From Roseateles oligotrophus (GTDB lineage: Bacteria > Pseudomonadota > Gammaproteobacteria > Burkholderiales > Burkholderiaceae_C): 64,000 nt of DNA. Shown in pieces: positions 33,696 through 44,001 of the stretch. A program made the position numbers and the translations under genes. The notes under the pieces were generated by a model. That model did not search any database, was not told the origin of the DNA, and worked only from the letters and a program-made list of their open reading frames with translations. The number at the start of each line of letters is the position of its first letter. The stretch's first letter is position 1. The stretch lies in assembly GCF_025717515.1 (NCBI RefSeq), contig NZ_JAJIRN010000012.1, forward strand, positions 122,977-186,976. The letters run 5' to 3'.

Positions 33696-34046
33696 ATGGC
33701 TTGGCTGATCATCAAATACCTGCTCAGCGCGGCCGTGGTGGTGGCGGTGTCGGAGTTCGCCAAGCGCAGCGACAAGCTCGGCGGCCTGATCGCCGCGCTG
33801 CCGCTGATCACCTTGCTGGCGCTGATCTGGCTGCAGCTGGAGAAGCAGCCGATGGAGAAGATCGCCAACCACGCGCGCTACACCTTCTGGTATGTGATCC
33901 CGACGCTGCCGATGTTTCTGCTCTTCCCGTGGCTGCTGCCGCGGCTGGGGTTCTGGATCAGCTTGGCCCTCAGTGCGGTCTTCACGGTGCTTTGCTTTGG
34001 CGCCTTCGCGCTGATCATGCGCCGCTTCGGGATCGAGTTACTTTGA
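33696..34046 (+). CDS. DUF3147 membrane protein
   Basis: A 116-residue hydrophobic protein with four predicted transmembrane helices (WLIIKYLLSAAVVVAV, LIAALPLITLLALIWL, YVIPTLPMFLLFPWLL and LALSAVFTVLCFGAFA). It matches the DUF3147 family in length and layout. AGGA lies before the ATG at 33696. It is 14 bp downstream of the GNAT gene and ends 8 bp from the convergent M48 protease. Function unknown. Confidence 0.78.
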   Translation: MAWLIIKYLLSAAVVVAVSEFAKRSDKLGGLIAALPLITLLALIWLQLEKQPMEKIANHARYTFWYVIPTLPMFLLFPWLLPRLGFWISLALSAVFTVLCFGAFALIMRRFGIELL

Positions 34047-34054
34047 GATGAATT

Positions 34055-35392
34055 TCAAGGCGTGCCCATCGCCTCGCGCCAGCGCATCGCCGCATGGATG
34101 CGGGTGCGGGCGCTGGGGTGGTCGAAGAAGATGATTTCCTCCATCGGACCGGGATCGGGCTTGCGGTATTCCGCCAGCTTGAGCAGCACCTCGGACATGC
34201 CGTGCGGTTCACGCGCCAGGTTCAGGCCGAAGTAGTCCGCCTCCATCTCGGCGCTGCGGCTCATGCTGTTGATCAGCGGCGTGCCCACAAACATGAATAC
34301 CGAAAAGAGCGCGAGCAAGAGCGGCAAGCCGGCCACATCGCCGACACCGCCCAGGCCCCAGTCGCTGCCATGACGCGACAAGACCTTGTTCATCCCCCAT
34401 TGAGTGAACAAAAAGCCTGCGAGCAAGAGCAGGGTTATTTCAATCAGCATCTTGACGACATGGTTGAGCACGTAATGACCCAGCTCATGGCCCATCACCG
34501 CGCGTATCTCGGCCTCCGAACTGCGCCGCAATAAATTGTCATTCAGGCGCACCGCCGCGCTGCCGAACAGGCCGGCCACATTGGCGCTGACGCGGGTGGT
34601 CTGGCGTGAGGCGTCGAACTCGTAAATATTGTCGGCCGGCACGCCATTGGCCTTAGCCATTTTCAGCACGGCGGCCTTGATCGGCCCGTCTTCGACCGGT
34701 TTGTAGGTATTGAACAGCGGCTCGATCAGGATAGGCCCGAGCAGCAGCATGACGGCCAGCAGCGCGGTCGAGGTCAGCGTGCCCCAGAGCCACCAGCGCT
34801 CGCCGGCGCGGCGTATCACCGCATACAACGTCGCCACGACCAGGCCGCCTATCAGCATCGAGACGCCCAAACCGATCAGCTGTTCGCCGAACCAGGGGCC
34901 AAAGGTCTGCGTCGCCATGCCGTAAGCATGTTCGCGCACAAAGCCTTGGTAGATCGTCAGCGGCAGCGACAAAGCCCAGGCCACCAGCATATAGACGGAG
35001 CCATAGATTGCGTCACGCGCAAAGGCCTTGCGGCCAACGCCTTTGGCCCAGTCGCGCAGCCGCGCCGAGCTGCGGCCGCGCAGCATCAGCCCGGCGACAG
35101 CCAAGCCGAGCAGCAAGTTCCACAGCTGCAACCAGTAGCCACCTTCGAAGTAGGCGTTCGAGCGCGCCACCACGTCGGCCGGCAGTCGATCCAGATAGGC
35201 TTGCGTCGCGGCCTCGGCGTCGCGCGGCAAGCCGGCCTGCCAGCCGGGCTCGACCGCGCTGATGTGGAACTTTGCCAGGGCGGGCGCCGCCGCCGTTACT
35301 GTCACTGCCTCGGCGGGCGCGGCGCCAGCTCCCGTCAAGAGACCAAACGCCAGCAGCGCGCCGAAACCTTGCTTGAGCAGCTTCGCGCGCAT
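34055..35392 (-). CDS. M48 (Ste24-like) membrane metalloprotease
   Basis: A 445-residue protein with a leader-like N-terminus and about six transmembrane helices. VMGHELGHYVLNH is the HExxH zinc site, and SAEMEADYFGLNLA supplies the third ligand Glu with the MEADYFG family signature. This layout matches the Ste24/CAAX prenyl protease branch of M48. The start at 35392 is 4 bp after the stop of the M28 aminopeptidase gene, so they form an operon. A role in membrane protein quality control is inferred. Confidence 0.9.
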   Translation of the reverse strand: MRAKLLKQGFGALLAFGLLTGAGAAPAEAVTVTAAAPALAKFHISAVEPGWQAGLPRDAEAATQAYLDRLPADVVARSNAYFEGGYWLQLWNLLLGLAVAGLMLRGRSSARLRDWAKGVGRKAFARDAIYGSVYMLVAWALSLPLTIYQGFVREHAYGMATQTFGPWFGEQLIGLGVSMLIGGLVVATLYAVIRRAGERWWLWGTLTSTALLAVMLLLGPILIEPLFNTYKPVEDGPIKAAVLKMAKANGVPADNIYEFDASRQTTRVSANVAGLFGSAAVRLNDNLLRRSSEAEIRAVMGHELGHYVLNHVVKMLIEITLLLLAGFLFTQWGMNKVLSRHGSDWGLGGVGDVAGLPLLLALFSVFMFVGTPLINSMSRSAEMEADYFGLNLAREPHGMSEVLLKLAEYRKPDPGPMEEIIFFDHPSARTRIHAAMRWREAMGTP

Positions 35393-35396
35393 GGCC

Positions 35397-36998
35397 TTAT
35401 TGCGGCCTGTAGCTGACGTCCAGACGATAGCTGCTGGCCTTGTAGCCAATCAGCTGCACGTAGACATCGCCGTTCGCCGCAACGTTGACGCTGCAGCTCT
35501 CGGTCGAGCTGCCGCCATCGGACTTGCAGTCATAACTGCCGCTGCTGGCGGGTGCGCCGATCTTGACATACACATCAACGTCACCGGTACCCACCGTGCT
35601 GGCCTTGAGCGAGCCGCCGGCCTTGACCTTGAAGGGGCCGAAGCTCTTGTTCTCGTTCAAGGCCAGGCTGCCCTTGAAGGATTCGACCTTGTCCGGTGGC
35701 GGCGCGGTGCCGGGGCCATCGGTGCCCAACTCCACCGCGTAGGCCAGGCCCATGCGGGCGAACTTGAGCGAGTGCTCGGCCTGGTTGCCGCTGTTGGCAT
35801 AGGTGTCGTTGGCGGTGTGAATGAAGGGGTTGTCCTGGGTGAAGGCGGCCTCGAACGGCATCGATGTGGCGAAGCCCTGCGCATTCCACGAGGCATGATC
35901 CGAGCAGGCATAGCCGCACTTGTCGCTGCCAATCTGCAAGGTCGGCAGATAGGTCTGGATCAAGCGGGTGACGAAGTCGTTCTGGCCGCCGTCGGTGTAG
36001 TCGGTATAGATGTAAATGTCTTTGGGCGAGCCCATATAGTTGGTCATGTCCAGCTGCATCACGCCGACCACATTGACGCCGAAACTTGCGTAGTTCTGGG
36101 CGATCTCTTGCGAGCCACGCAGACCCACCTCCTCGGCGGCATAGGCCATGAACTTCAGCGTGCGCCGGGGCTTGTAGTTAGCGTTCATCAACACGCGCAG
36201 AATTTCGGTCAGGCTGGCCACGCCCGATGCATCATCGTCGGCGCCCGGAGCGATGGTGGTCTCGGTGGTGCCGTTCTTGTTGATCGAATCCAGATGCGCG
36301 CCCAGCACCACCACTTCGCGGGCGTTGTCGCTGCCGCGAATGGTCAGGATGACAGACTTTTGCGCCCAGTTCGGGTGACTGAATTGCTCCACCGTGACGT
36401 CGCTGCGCCCGGCGGCGATATTGGTCCAGCGCTGCGTCAACCAGCTTGAGGCGCTGACGCCGCCGGCGGTCTTGTAATACCGATTGGTGAAGGCGGACAG
36501 ATCCAGTATGGTCTGGCCAATATTGCTGGATTGCATCTGCGCCAACAGCGGTGTCAGCGTCGCCTGCTCGTCAATCACATAGCTGGGGCGGGTCACTCGC
36601 GATGGCCGGTTAGCGACGATGGCGTGCGACTGCAGATTGGCCAGGCCAGCCTGCTTGTTCGGGTGATACATAAAACCGCCGCAGCGGTTCAGCTCTTCGT
36701 GTACCGAGCCGGACAAAGCGGCAAGCAGATCTTCGTCAACTTCGACCAAGTGAATGGTTTCGACCTTGCTGGCGACCTTGCCGGCCACGCGGCCCGACTT
36801 TGCCGTCACCGGCTCACTTTGCGCCGACGCTGTGCTCGCGACCGCAATGCTGGCGGGCGCATGTTTTTTGAGCTGGGCAAAGGCGGCGTCGCCAAGGCTG
36901 ATCCAGACCTTCTCGCCGGCCTGGGCGGCGGGGCTGGCGGCCAACAACAATCCGGCAGCGATGGCGGCCAGAGCGCCAAATTTTGGATGACGACGCAT
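35397..36998 (-). CDS. Secreted M28 leucyl aminopeptidase
   Basis: A 533-residue exported zinc aminopeptidase. A signal peptide (residues 1-27, AAQA) precedes a propeptide of about 110 residues. The M28 catalytic domain has LGAHLDSIN, APGADDDASG, AYAAEEVGLRG and QLDMTNYMG as zinc-ligand and catalytic blocks, closest to Vibrio/Aeromonas-type enzymes. A disulfide-like Cys pair is seen in DKCGYACSDHASW. The C-terminal 110 residues are a PPC (pre-peptidase C) domain, typically cleaved off. It removes N-terminal residues from peptides outside the cell. Confidence 0.92.
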   Translation of the reverse strand: MRRHPKFGALAAIAAGLLLAASPAAQAGEKVWISLGDAAFAQLKKHAPASIAVASTASAQSEPVTAKSGRVAGKVASKVETIHLVEVDEDLLAALSGSVHEELNRCGGFMYHPNKQAGLANLQSHAIVANRPSRVTRPSYVIDEQATLTPLLAQMQSSNIGQTILDLSAFTNRYYKTAGGVSASSWLTQRWTNIAAGRSDVTVEQFSHPNWAQKSVILTIRGSDNAREVVVLGAHLDSINKNGTTETTIAPGADDDASGVASLTEILRVLMNANYKPRRTLKFMAYAAEEVGLRGSQEIAQNYASFGVNVVGVMQLDMTNYMGSPKDIYIYTDYTDGGQNDFVTRLIQTYLPTLQIGSDKCGYACSDHASWNAQGFATSMPFEAAFTQDNPFIHTANDTYANSGNQAEHSLKFARMGLAYAVELGTDGPGTAPPPDKVESFKGSLALNENKSFGPFKVKAGGSLKASTVGTGDVDVYVKIGAPASSGSYDCKSDGGSSTESCSVNVAANGDVYVQLIGYKASSYRLDVSYRPQ

Positions 36999-37420
36999 GT
37001 GATTCTTTCCCTGTAGGTTTTTGTCTGATTCGGGCCGACCTGCGACGCCGGTGGCTGGATGGCCAAGCGTGGAGGCCCGTTCGGTGTTGCCCCGGCTGGT
37101 AAGCAAGGACCGCCGGATGTTAGAGCGCGGTAGAAGGACGAGAGAGAGGGTTTTCGTCAGGCGCTTGGAGCAGCCTCGGGTGAGGGCGTAAGGGTTGCTA
37201 CCTGCGTGGTGAGGGGCTGGCGCGCGCGGTTGACGCCCGCAATGGCCGCACCTACAGGCAGGTGGCCAGGGCCAATACCCAGCGACGCGGCTTGGACGGG
37301 GTGAATGCCCGAGGTCGAGGCGAAGCAATGCCGCTGTTGATCGGCCAGCAAGGACATGCAATAAAGAGGCATGGTGACACCGAGAGGAATGACGCTCTCG
37401 GTGACTCGCAGCCGGCCCAG
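36999..37420. other. 422-bp intergenic region between M28 peptidase and gshA
   Basis: No convincing gene: the frames that are open here are extensions or shadows of neighbours. The only structure I see is a 9-bp stem (CACCGAGAG/CTCTCGGTG, 37378-37403) 18 bp past the gshA stop. The M28 promoter should lie in the right-hand half of what remains, but I cannot pick hexamers with confidence. Confidence 0.5.
37378..37403. terminator. 9-bp hairpin downstream of gshA
   Basis: CACCGAGAG and CTCTCGGTG pair perfectly around an 8-nt loop, 18 bp after the gshA stop on the minus strand. Only a loose T-rich run (CTCTTTATT) follows, so intrinsic termination is plausible but weak. Confidence 0.45.
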
Positions 37421-38974
37421 CTAAACCCGAATCTGCTCGGGTGCCATGTACTGCTGCAGATAGGCGTCGAAGGGCAATTGGTCGGCCGCCTCGATCGCTT
37501 GTTGCGCCGCCACCGAATCCCGCGCCTGGGCCGCAAACTTCTGTGCCATCGCCTCGCTATAGGGCAGGGCCAGCAGAAACTCGCGGGTTTGCTCGGACTG
37601 CTGGCGCATGAAGTCGACATAGCGATTGTCGAAGTCGCGCGCCATCGTGCTCAAGACCCGCGCCGACGGCGTGCTGTCGGGCTCGGCCAGCGTGCGCCTT
37701 GCGGCGGCCAGCGCCTCGGCATGGGCTGGGCTTCCTTGTGCCTGGTCCAGCAGCGCTGCCATTGGCTCGCATTGATCCAGCAGCTCGGCGCCCCATTCGC
37801 TCATCAGCCGGCGGCCACCGGGCGCCGCTGCGTCTAGCAGTTGCAGGCCGGGCTCGCGGCCGCGCTCGGCCACCAGATGCTGGTTCTCACCCAGCGCGGC
37901 GATCTCGGCGGTCGAGTCGGCCGGGCTGGCGCTCATCAGGCAATGCAGCAGAAAGACATCCAGAAAGCGCGCGGTCTGGGCGGTGATGCCGACGGGCACA
38001 AAGGGGTCGAGGTCCATGCAGCGCACTTCGACATATTCGACGCCGCGTTCGCGCAGCGCATGCAGTGGGCGCTCACCACTGCGCACCACGCGCTTGGGGC
38101 GGATGGTGCCGTAGAACTCGTTCTCGATCTGCAGCAAGCTGGTGCTGAGCTGGTTGTAGTCGCCACCCGGGTTGCGCACGCCAATCGCCGCATAGGGCGG
38201 GTAGGGCCGGGTCAGTGCCTCCTGCAGTGAGTCGGCGTAACTGCTCAGGCAGTTGTAGCTGACCGCCAGCGCCGATTGCGCGTCGCTTTGATAGCCCAGG
38301 CGACCCATGCGCAGCGAGGTCGCGTGCGGCAGGTAGAGGCTATGGTCGCCGAACTTTTGCAGGCGGTGCTGGCGGCCCTCGACAAAGCTTGAGCTCAGCG
38401 CCGGCGAGGCCCCGAACAGATAGAGCAGCAAGAAGGAATGGCGGCGGAAGTTGCGGATCAGCGCAAAGTATTGCTCGCTTGTGACGCCCGGCATCGACCA
38501 GTTGTAGTGGATGCCCGAGATCGTCTGCATGCGCCGCCCATAGCGCTGGCCCAGGCCCATGCGGTAGACGCTTTTGGAGCGGCCGACATTGGATTTGCCG
38601 TAGCGGCCGAGCGGGATGGTCTCGTCGGTCGGCAATTCGCAAGGCATCGAGCCGACCCACAGGCGCTCGGCTTCCTGCCCGCAGCCAAGATCCTGCATCA
38701 CCTTGTACACGCCTTGATGCACCTCGGTCAGCTCGGCCAGGCAGGCTTCCACGTCGCCATGCACGCCGGTGATCAATTCAACCTGCGACTCGCTGTAGTC
38801 GGTGGTGATATGGGGGTGGGTCAGCGCCGAGCCGAGGGCGGCCGGGTGGGGTGTGAGTGCAAGCTGGCCATTGGGCCTTGCGCGCAGGCTTTCTTTCTCG
38901 ATGCCGCGGCGAATGCCGCTTAAGTCGGCCGTAGCGATGGCGCTCGCCTTGACGCCTTGTGTATGTTCGCTCAT
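37421..38974 (-). CDS. gshA: Glutamate-cysteine ligase
   Basis: A 517-residue protein of the proteobacterial GshA class (E. coli type, about 518). It joins glutamate and cysteine, the first step of glutathione synthesis. GIEKESLRA is the N-terminal Glu-binding motif; TDYSESQVELIT, GIHYNWSMP and RNPGGDYNQLSTSLLQIENE-type blocks (only parts quoted) are family hallmarks. The start at 38974 (MSEHTQGVK) is usual; an upstream extension to 39139 overlaps the next gene's promoter. gshB is not adjacent. Confidence 0.95.
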   Translation of the reverse strand: MSEHTQGVKASAIATADLSGIRRGIEKESLRARPNGQLALTPHPAALGSALTHPHITTDYSESQVELITGVHGDVEACLAELTEVHQGVYKVMQDLGCGQEAERLWVGSMPCELPTDETIPLGRYGKSNVGRSKSVYRMGLGQRYGRRMQTISGIHYNWSMPGVTSEQYFALIRNFRRHSFLLLYLFGASPALSSSFVEGRQHRLQKFGDHSLYLPHATSLRMGRLGYQSDAQSALAVSYNCLSSYADSLQEALTRPYPPYAAIGVRNPGGDYNQLSTSLLQIENEFYGTIRPKRVVRSGERPLHALRERGVEYVEVRCMDLDPFVPVGITAQTARFLDVFLLHCLMSASPADSTAEIAALGENQHLVAERGREPGLQLLDAAAPGGRRLMSEWGAELLDQCEPMAALLDQAQGSPAHAEALAAARRTLAEPDSTPSARVLSTMARDFDNRYVDFMRQQSEQTREFLLALPYSEAMAQKFAAQARDSVAAQQAIEAADQLPFDAYLQQYMAPEQIRV

Positions 38975-39152
38975 CCGTTTTCCGTCCAATTCAGCAACTA
39001 CTTCATTTGTTAGCCGCGCACGGTAACAGACGCGGGCTAGACCTGTCTTGAGCGGGGCTGATCTTAATGTGGAAGACATTGCCGCCTCGGCGACAGGCCA
39101 GCGCTTAAAGCTGGGCCACACTGCGTGTCTGCCGGCCAATCAAGGATGTTTG

Positions 39153-40415
39153 ATGATGAACTTCGACTACAGCCCCAAGGTGCAAGAAATGCAGGCGCGC
39201 TTGCTGGCGTTTTTTGACGCGCATATCTACCCGAATGAGCGTCGCTTCTTCGCCGAGGTCGAGGCGAACCGGCGCGCCGGCAATGCCTGGGTGCCGACGA
39301 AACTGATCGAAGAGCTGAAGCCGCTGGCGCGTGCCGCCGGGCTGTGGAATCTGTTTCTGCCCAAATCGAGTCGGGCGCCCGAGGGCTTGTCCAACCTCGA
39401 ATATGCACCGCTGTGCGAGATCATGGGTCGGGTGTCCTGGGCCGCCGAGGTGTTCAATTGCTCGGCGCCCGACACCGGCAATATGGAAACCATTGAGCGC
39501 TACGGCAGCGAGGCCCACAAGAGCGCGTGGCTGGAGCCGCTGCTGCGAGGCGAGATGCGCTCGGCCTTTTTGATGACCGAACCCGAGGTGGCGTCCAGCG
39601 ACGCGACCAATATCCAATGCCGGATCGAGCGCGATGGCGATGACTATGTGATCAACGGGACGAAATGGTGGTCGTCCGGCGCCGGCGACCCGCGTTGCGC
39701 GATCTATATCGTGATGGGCAAGACCAACCCGGAGGCCGGCCGACATGAGCAGCAGGCGATGGTGTTGGTGCCGGCCAACACGCCCGGCATCACGGTGCTG
39801 CGACCCTTGAGCGTGTTCGGCTATGACGATGCACCGCATGGCCATATGGAGCTGCGGCTGAGCAATGTGCGGGTGCCGGCCAGCAATATCTTGCTGGGCG
39901 AAGGGCGTGGCTTCGAGATTGCGCAGGGGCGCCTCGGCCCCGGCCGCATCCACCATTGCATGCGCAGCATCGGCGCGGCCGAGCGGGCGCTGCAGCTGAT
40001 GTGTGAACGCGCGATCGCGCGGGTCGCCTTCGGCAAGACCATCGCCCAGCAGACCGTCACGCAGGAGCGTATTGCCGAGGCGCGCTGCAGCATCGAGCAG
40101 GCCCGCCTGCTGACGCTGAAGGCCGCTTACATGATGGACACGGTCGGTAACAAGGGTGCCAAGGCCGAGATCGCGATGATCAAGATCGTCGCCCCGAATA
40201 TGGCCTTGAAGGTGATCGATTGGGCGATCCAGGTCTACGGCGGCATGGGCGTCAGCGACGACACGCCGCTGGCGATGATGTGGGCGCACCAGCGCACGCT
40301 GCGCCTGGCCGACGGGCCCGATGAAGTCCACCGTAACTCGCTCGCCAAGCTGGAGCTGGCAAGGCATATGGCCATGCCGGGCGAAGTCAGCATGCCGGTG
40401 ACGCGCGGAAGCTAA
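39153..40415 (+). CDS. Acyl-CoA dehydrogenase
   Basis: A 420-residue FAD enzyme that oxidises acyl-CoA thioesters. [17 protein letters not shown] and [13 protein letters not shown] are FAD/acyl-binding signatures; [11 protein letters not shown] and [15 protein letters not shown] are the C-terminal helical-domain signature. Its length and [10 protein letters not shown] are typical of the long-chain-like group (ACAD10/11-like). AAGGA at 39142-39146 supports the ATG at 39153. No other beta-oxidation gene is adjacent, so the specific substrate is unknown. Confidence 0.93.
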   Translation: MMNFDYSPKVQEMQARLLAFFDAHIYPNERRFFAEVEANRRAGNAWVPTKLIEELKPLARAAGLWNLFLPKSSRAPEGLSNLEYAPLCEIMGRVSWAAEVFNCSAPDTGNMETIERYGSEAHKSAWLEPLLRGEMRSAFLMTEPEVASSDATNIQCRIERDGDDYVINGTKWWSSGAGDPRCAIYIVMGKTNPEAGRHEQQAMVLVPANTPGITVLRPLSVFGYDDAPHGHMELRLSNVRVPASNILLGEGRGFEIAQGRLGPGRIHHCMRSIGAAERALQLMCERAIARVAFGKTIAQQTVTQERIAEARCSIEQARLLTLKAAYMMDTVGNKGAKAEIAMIKIVAPNMALKVIDWAIQVYGGMGVSDDTPLAMMWAHQRTLRLADGPDEVHRNSLAKLELARHMAMPGEVSMPVTRGS

Positions 40416-40482
40416 GGGTTAACGCTTCCATCTTTTGGGGGTGCTATCCAGAAAGCGGGGGTTTGCTTTAGGCTAGCCCCCC

Positions 40483-41967
40483 ATGCTTGGCCTCAAACCC
40501 CTTCACCCTCGCTACCTGCTGGCCATAGCCGCCGGCTCGGTCATGGTGTTGCTGTCGGGAAGTCTATGGATTGGGCCTGCGGCGGAACCCGGTTTGGCGA
40601 CCGTGGCCTTGCTCGGCGCAGGCACGATGCTGCTGCTGGGTGGTTTGGCGCTGCGGCGAGCTTGGCTTGAAACCGCGAGTGCCAAACGGACTCTGGAGGA
40701 AGCCATTGAGGCGCTGCCGGCCAGTGTTGAAATTTTTGACGAATCCGACCGTCTGGTCGCGTTCAACCGGCATCTGCTCGAAATCTACCCGCATATGTCG
40801 ACCGACTTCAAGCGCGGCGTTCGCTTTGAAGAGCTGGTTCGCAAGTCGATTGCCCAGGGTGGTGTGCCGGCGGCCAAGGGCTGTGAAGAAGAATGGCTGG
40901 CGCAGCGTCTGGCGGCCAGGGCGGCATCGCGCAAGTCGCCGGCCGAGCCGCTGCTGCAGAATGTGCATGAAGGCCGTTGGGTGCGCATCCATGAGCGCCA
41001 CACCCGCGCCGGCGGCATCATCGGCGTGCGCATGGACGTCAGCGACCTGATCCATGAGCAGCAACGCCTGGCCGCCAGCAAGGCCCATTTGCAGGCCTTT
41101 GTGCGAACCACACCAAATGGTGTGCTGACGCTGGATGTCGACGGACATGTGCTGGCCTTGAATCCGGCCGCCGAGGCCTTGTTCGGTTTCGCGGCAAATG
41201 AATTGGTGGGCAGCCATATCGATCTGCTGTTCGGCATCTGGATGGGCGCGCGCTTGAGTCCTCAAGCCTTGGTGGCTAGCCCGCAGGAAATGACGGCGCG
41301 GCATCGTGACGGGCAAGAGATGACCCTGCTCTTGAGCGTGGCCGAGGTCAAGACCGAGACCGCCCACAGCTTTGTCTGCATCATCACCGACCTGAGCGAG
41401 CGCAAACGCCAAGAAGTGGCGCTGCAAGAGGCCAACGCGCAACTGGCCAAACAATCGATCACCGATGGCCTGACCGGCGTGGGCAATCGGCGTTACTTTG
41501 ATCAGCTGCTGCAGCAGGAATGGCAGCGCAGCGCGCGTCATGGCCATCCGCTGGCCTGCATCATGGTCGACATCGATCACTTCAAGCTTTACAACGACCG
41601 CTACGGCCATGTCGCAGGTGACGAATGCTTGATCCGCGTGGCCGAGCTCTTGCGCGCCTGCGCCGGGCGCAGCGGCGAGGCGGTTTGCCGCTATGGTGGC
41701 GAAGAGTTCGTCTTGCTGCTGGCCGATTGTGATCTGGCCGGTGCGCAGGTGGTGGCGCAACGCTGCCTAGACAGCATCCGGCTGGCCGCCATCGAGCATG
41801 AGGCCTCACCCTTGCGCCGCAAGCTCAGCCTCAGTCTGGGCGTGGCGGCCTGCGTGGCGAGTCCGCAGGGCGATGCCGTTAGCTTGGTCGAGCATGCCGA
41901 TGCGGCGCTCTACGCGGCCAAACAAAACGGCCGCGCGCGGCTGGTTTGCAGCGAACAGGCGGCCTGA
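40483..41967 (+). CDS. PAS-GGDEF diguanylate cyclase
   Basis: A 494-residue membrane protein. Two transmembrane helices lie within residues 10-60. Two PAS domains follow: one near 75-190 (LPASVEIFDESDRLVAFNRH), one near 205-310 (TTPNGVLTLDVDGHVLALNP). The GGDEF domain has DGLTGVGNRRYFD, DIDHFKLYND and the active site RYGGEEF, so it should make c-di-GMP. The upstream position where an inhibitory RxxD site would be reads RSGE, so product inhibition may be weak. It is a single gene upstream of apt. Confidence 0.92.
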   Translation: MLGLKPLHPRYLLAIAAGSVMVLLSGSLWIGPAAEPGLATVALLGAGTMLLLGGLALRRAWLETASAKRTLEEAIEALPASVEIFDESDRLVAFNRHLLEIYPHMSTDFKRGVRFEELVRKSIAQGGVPAAKGCEEEWLAQRLAARAASRKSPAEPLLQNVHEGRWVRIHERHTRAGGIIGVRMDVSDLIHEQQRLAASKAHLQAFVRTTPNGVLTLDVDGHVLALNPAAEALFGFAANELVGSHIDLLFGIWMGARLSPQALVASPQEMTARHRDGQEMTLLLSVAEVKTETAHSFVCIITDLSERKRQEVALQEANAQLAKQSITDGLTGVGNRRYFDQLLQQEWQRSARHGHPLACIMVDIDHFKLYNDRYGHVAGDECLIRVAELLRACAGRSGEAVCRYGGEEFVLLLADCDLAGAQVVAQRCLDSIRLAAIEHEASPLRRKLSLSLGVAACVASPQGDAVSLVEHADAALYAAKQNGRARLVCSEQAA

Positions 41968-42028
41968 GTCCGCGCTAGCACTTGGGTTTACCATCGGCCG
42001 CTTCAGCAGCGTCTCGGAATGAGCCCTC

Positions 42029-42580
42029 ATGTCCCACAACCTCAGCCCCGCCGACTACATCCGCAGCCATATTCGTACCGTACCCGATTGGCCCGTCGCT
42101 GGTGTGCAGTTCCGCGACATCACGCCGCTGCTCTCGAACCCGCGCGTGTTCCGGGTCTTGATCGATCAGTTTGTGCACCGCTACTTTGACCATAGACCGA
42201 CCGCCATTGCCGGCCTCGATGCACGCGGTTTCATCATCGGCTCGGTCTTGGCCTATGAGTTGGGCGTCGGCTTCATCCCGATCCGTAAAAAAGGCAAGCT
42301 GCCTTTCACCACGGTGGCGGAGAGTTATGAGCTGGAGTACGGCAGCGCGACGGTGGAGATTCACTCGGATGCGGTCAAGCCGGGCGACCGGATCGTGCTG
42401 ATTGATGACCTGGTCGCTACCGGTGGCACCATGCTGGCCGGTGCCCGGCTGTTGCAGCGTCTGGGTGCCGAGTTGATCGAATGCGGCGCCATCGTTGATC
42501 TGCCCGAGCTGGGCGGCTCGGCCAAGCTGCGCGGCGAGGGGCTGGCCTTGTTCAGCTTGCTGGACGTTGAGGGCGCTTGA
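42029..42580 (+). CDS. apt: Adenine phosphoribosyltransferase
   Basis: A 183-residue cytosolic enzyme making AMP from adenine and [17 protein letters not shown] is the PRPP-binding loop, [12 protein letters not shown] and PIRKKGKLP are further Apt signatures, and FRDITPLL is near the N-terminus. Length is usual. The ATG at 42029 opens the conserved start. The DUF2805-type gene follows 33 bp later and may be co-transcribed. Confidence 0.95.
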   Translation: MSHNLSPADYIRSHIRTVPDWPVAGVQFRDITPLLSNPRVFRVLIDQFVHRYFDHRPTAIAGLDARGFIIGSVLAYELGVGFIPIRKKGKLPFTTVAESYELEYGSATVEIHSDAVKPGDRIVLIDDLVATGGTMLAGARLLQRLGAELIECGAIVDLPELGGSAKLRGEGLALFSLLDVEGA

Positions 42581-42613
42581 ATCCTCGGGCCCGACTGACC
42601 GACAATAGCGGCT

Positions 42614-42847
42614 ATGGCCAAACCAATCCCCCGTCTCAGCCCCGATCAAATCAAGCGCGTGATCGCGACCGCGTTTGAGGACAAACCGCCTTACAACAAG
42701 GTGTTGCAAGAGCATGCCATCAGCGAAGGCGAGCTGATGCAGTTGATGAAGCGCGAGTTGACCTCGACCGCCTACAAGCTCTGGGTCGCGCAGGGCAAGG
42801 GCGTCAAGAAGCCGACCGTCAAGTCGACGTTCCCGCACGGGCGCTGA
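42614..42847 (+). CDS. Small DUF2805/TIGR03643-family protein
   Basis: A 77-residue protein: IPRLSPDQIKRVIATAFEDK, PPYNKVLQEHAISEGELM and TAYKLWVAQGKGVKK match the TIGR03643 family (DUF2805), a small helix-turn-helix-like basic protein of unknown function that often occurs near apt or DNA photolyase-type genes. It may bind nucleic acid. It is complete and probably in one operon with apt. Confidence 0.82.
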   Translation: MAKPIPRLSPDQIKRVIATAFEDKPPYNKVLQEHAISEGELMQLMKRELTSTAYKLWVAQGKGVKKPTVKSTFPHGR

Positions 42848-42972
42848 AGGCGTCGGTGACGCTTGCCGGCTCCCCCATCAGGGGGTGTCTGACAGCCCTG
42901 CAGATCGGCGCTGGCACCTCTACACTCCCTGCGCCGGCCACATAGAGCGGCAAGAACAGGGAGTTTTCAAAC

Positions 42973-44001
42973 ATGAAAGTCAATCTTTTGGCGGGCCATG
43001 CCCCGCTGGTTTCGCTGCTGGCCGTTGCGGCCTTGAGCGCTTGTGGTGGTGGAGGCAGCAGCAGCACCACCAATGAGCCTGCTTCGGCAACGCCGGTGCC
43101 GGAAAAGGCCCTGAGCCTGACGTCGAGCAATTACCAGTCGGCATCGCAACAGGCGCTGAGCGCCGGCAATTACCTGTTGAACTCCGGCGACCTGCTGAAT
43201 GGTGCGCAAGCCGGCGCCGCGCCTTCGGCCTTGGGTGTCGCGGTCAAACAGTTGCCCGGTCTGCTGAAGCAGTTCAAACGGCCCGCCCTGTTGGCCGGCG
43301 CCGTCATCAGCGATTCCAAGCCCTGCAGCGACGGCGGCAAGATCGACTTCACGCTCACCGACAGCAACAACAATGGCCTGCCCGATGAAGGCGAGAGCGT
43401 CGTCATGGTGGCCAACGCATGCAAGGAAGGCAGTTCGCTGATGGCCGGGCGCATCGAGATCAGCATGAGCAAGCTGTCCGGCGTCTTCGACTCCACCAAC
43501 TTCAGCGCCACGATAGGGATGAAGTTGGATAACTTTTCGGTCACGACGCCGACCAGCAGTTCCATCGGTAAAGGCGAGCTCAAGCTCTCGATCGCGAGCA
43601 GCAGCGCGACGCAAACCAGTCTGCAAATCGAAGCTCCCAACTTCAGCAGCAGCGGACGGATGGGCGCGCTTGAGTATCAGCAGACGATGACCGGCTTTGT
43701 CATCAGCATCAGCACCACCACGCAGGCAAATGGCCAGTCCACCGACTCGGCCATCTTCCGCGGCACCTTCTCCAGCACGGCCTTGGAGGGCAAGACCCTC
43801 AGCATCGACACGCCGATCGCCTTGACGATGCCCTCGAATCTGAACTACCCGACGGCGGGCAAGTTGGTGATCAAGGGCGCCAACAATAGCGTTGTGCAGA
43901 TGACGGTGCAGCCGAACGGCCGTGTCTTGATCGAACTCGATGCCGACGGCAACGGCAGTTTCGAGACCAGCGTCAACAAGGCCTGGAGCGAGTTGTACTG
44001 A
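42973..44001 (+). CDS. Exported lipoprotein, hypothetical
   Basis: A 342-residue protein with a lipobox (AALSACGGGG), so the mature protein is lipid-anchored. The Gly/Ser spacer is followed by a beta-rich region with two Asp/Asn-rich Ca2+-loop-like motifs (DSNNNGLPDEGE near 136 and DADGNGSFE near 330) and a series of repeated Ser/Thr strands. I do not recognise the family. It is translationally linked to the next gene by TGATG (1-nt overlap), so the two products likely work together at the outer membrane. Confidence 0.78.
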   Translation: MKVNLLAGHAPLVSLLAVAALSACGGGGSSSTTNEPASATPVPEKALSLTSSNYQSASQQALSAGNYLLNSGDLLNGAQAGAAPSALGVAVKQLPGLLKQFKRPALLAGAVISDSKPCSDGGKIDFTLTDSNNNGLPDEGESVVMVANACKEGSSLMAGRIEISMSKLSGVFDSTNFSATIGMKLDNFSVTTPTSSSIGKGELKLSIASSSATQTSLQIEAPNFSSSGRMGALEYQQTMTGFVISISTTTQANGQSTDSAIFRGTFSSTALEGKTLSIDTPIALTMPSNLNYPTAGKLVIKGANNSVVQMTVQPNGRVLIELDADGNGSFETSVNKAWSELY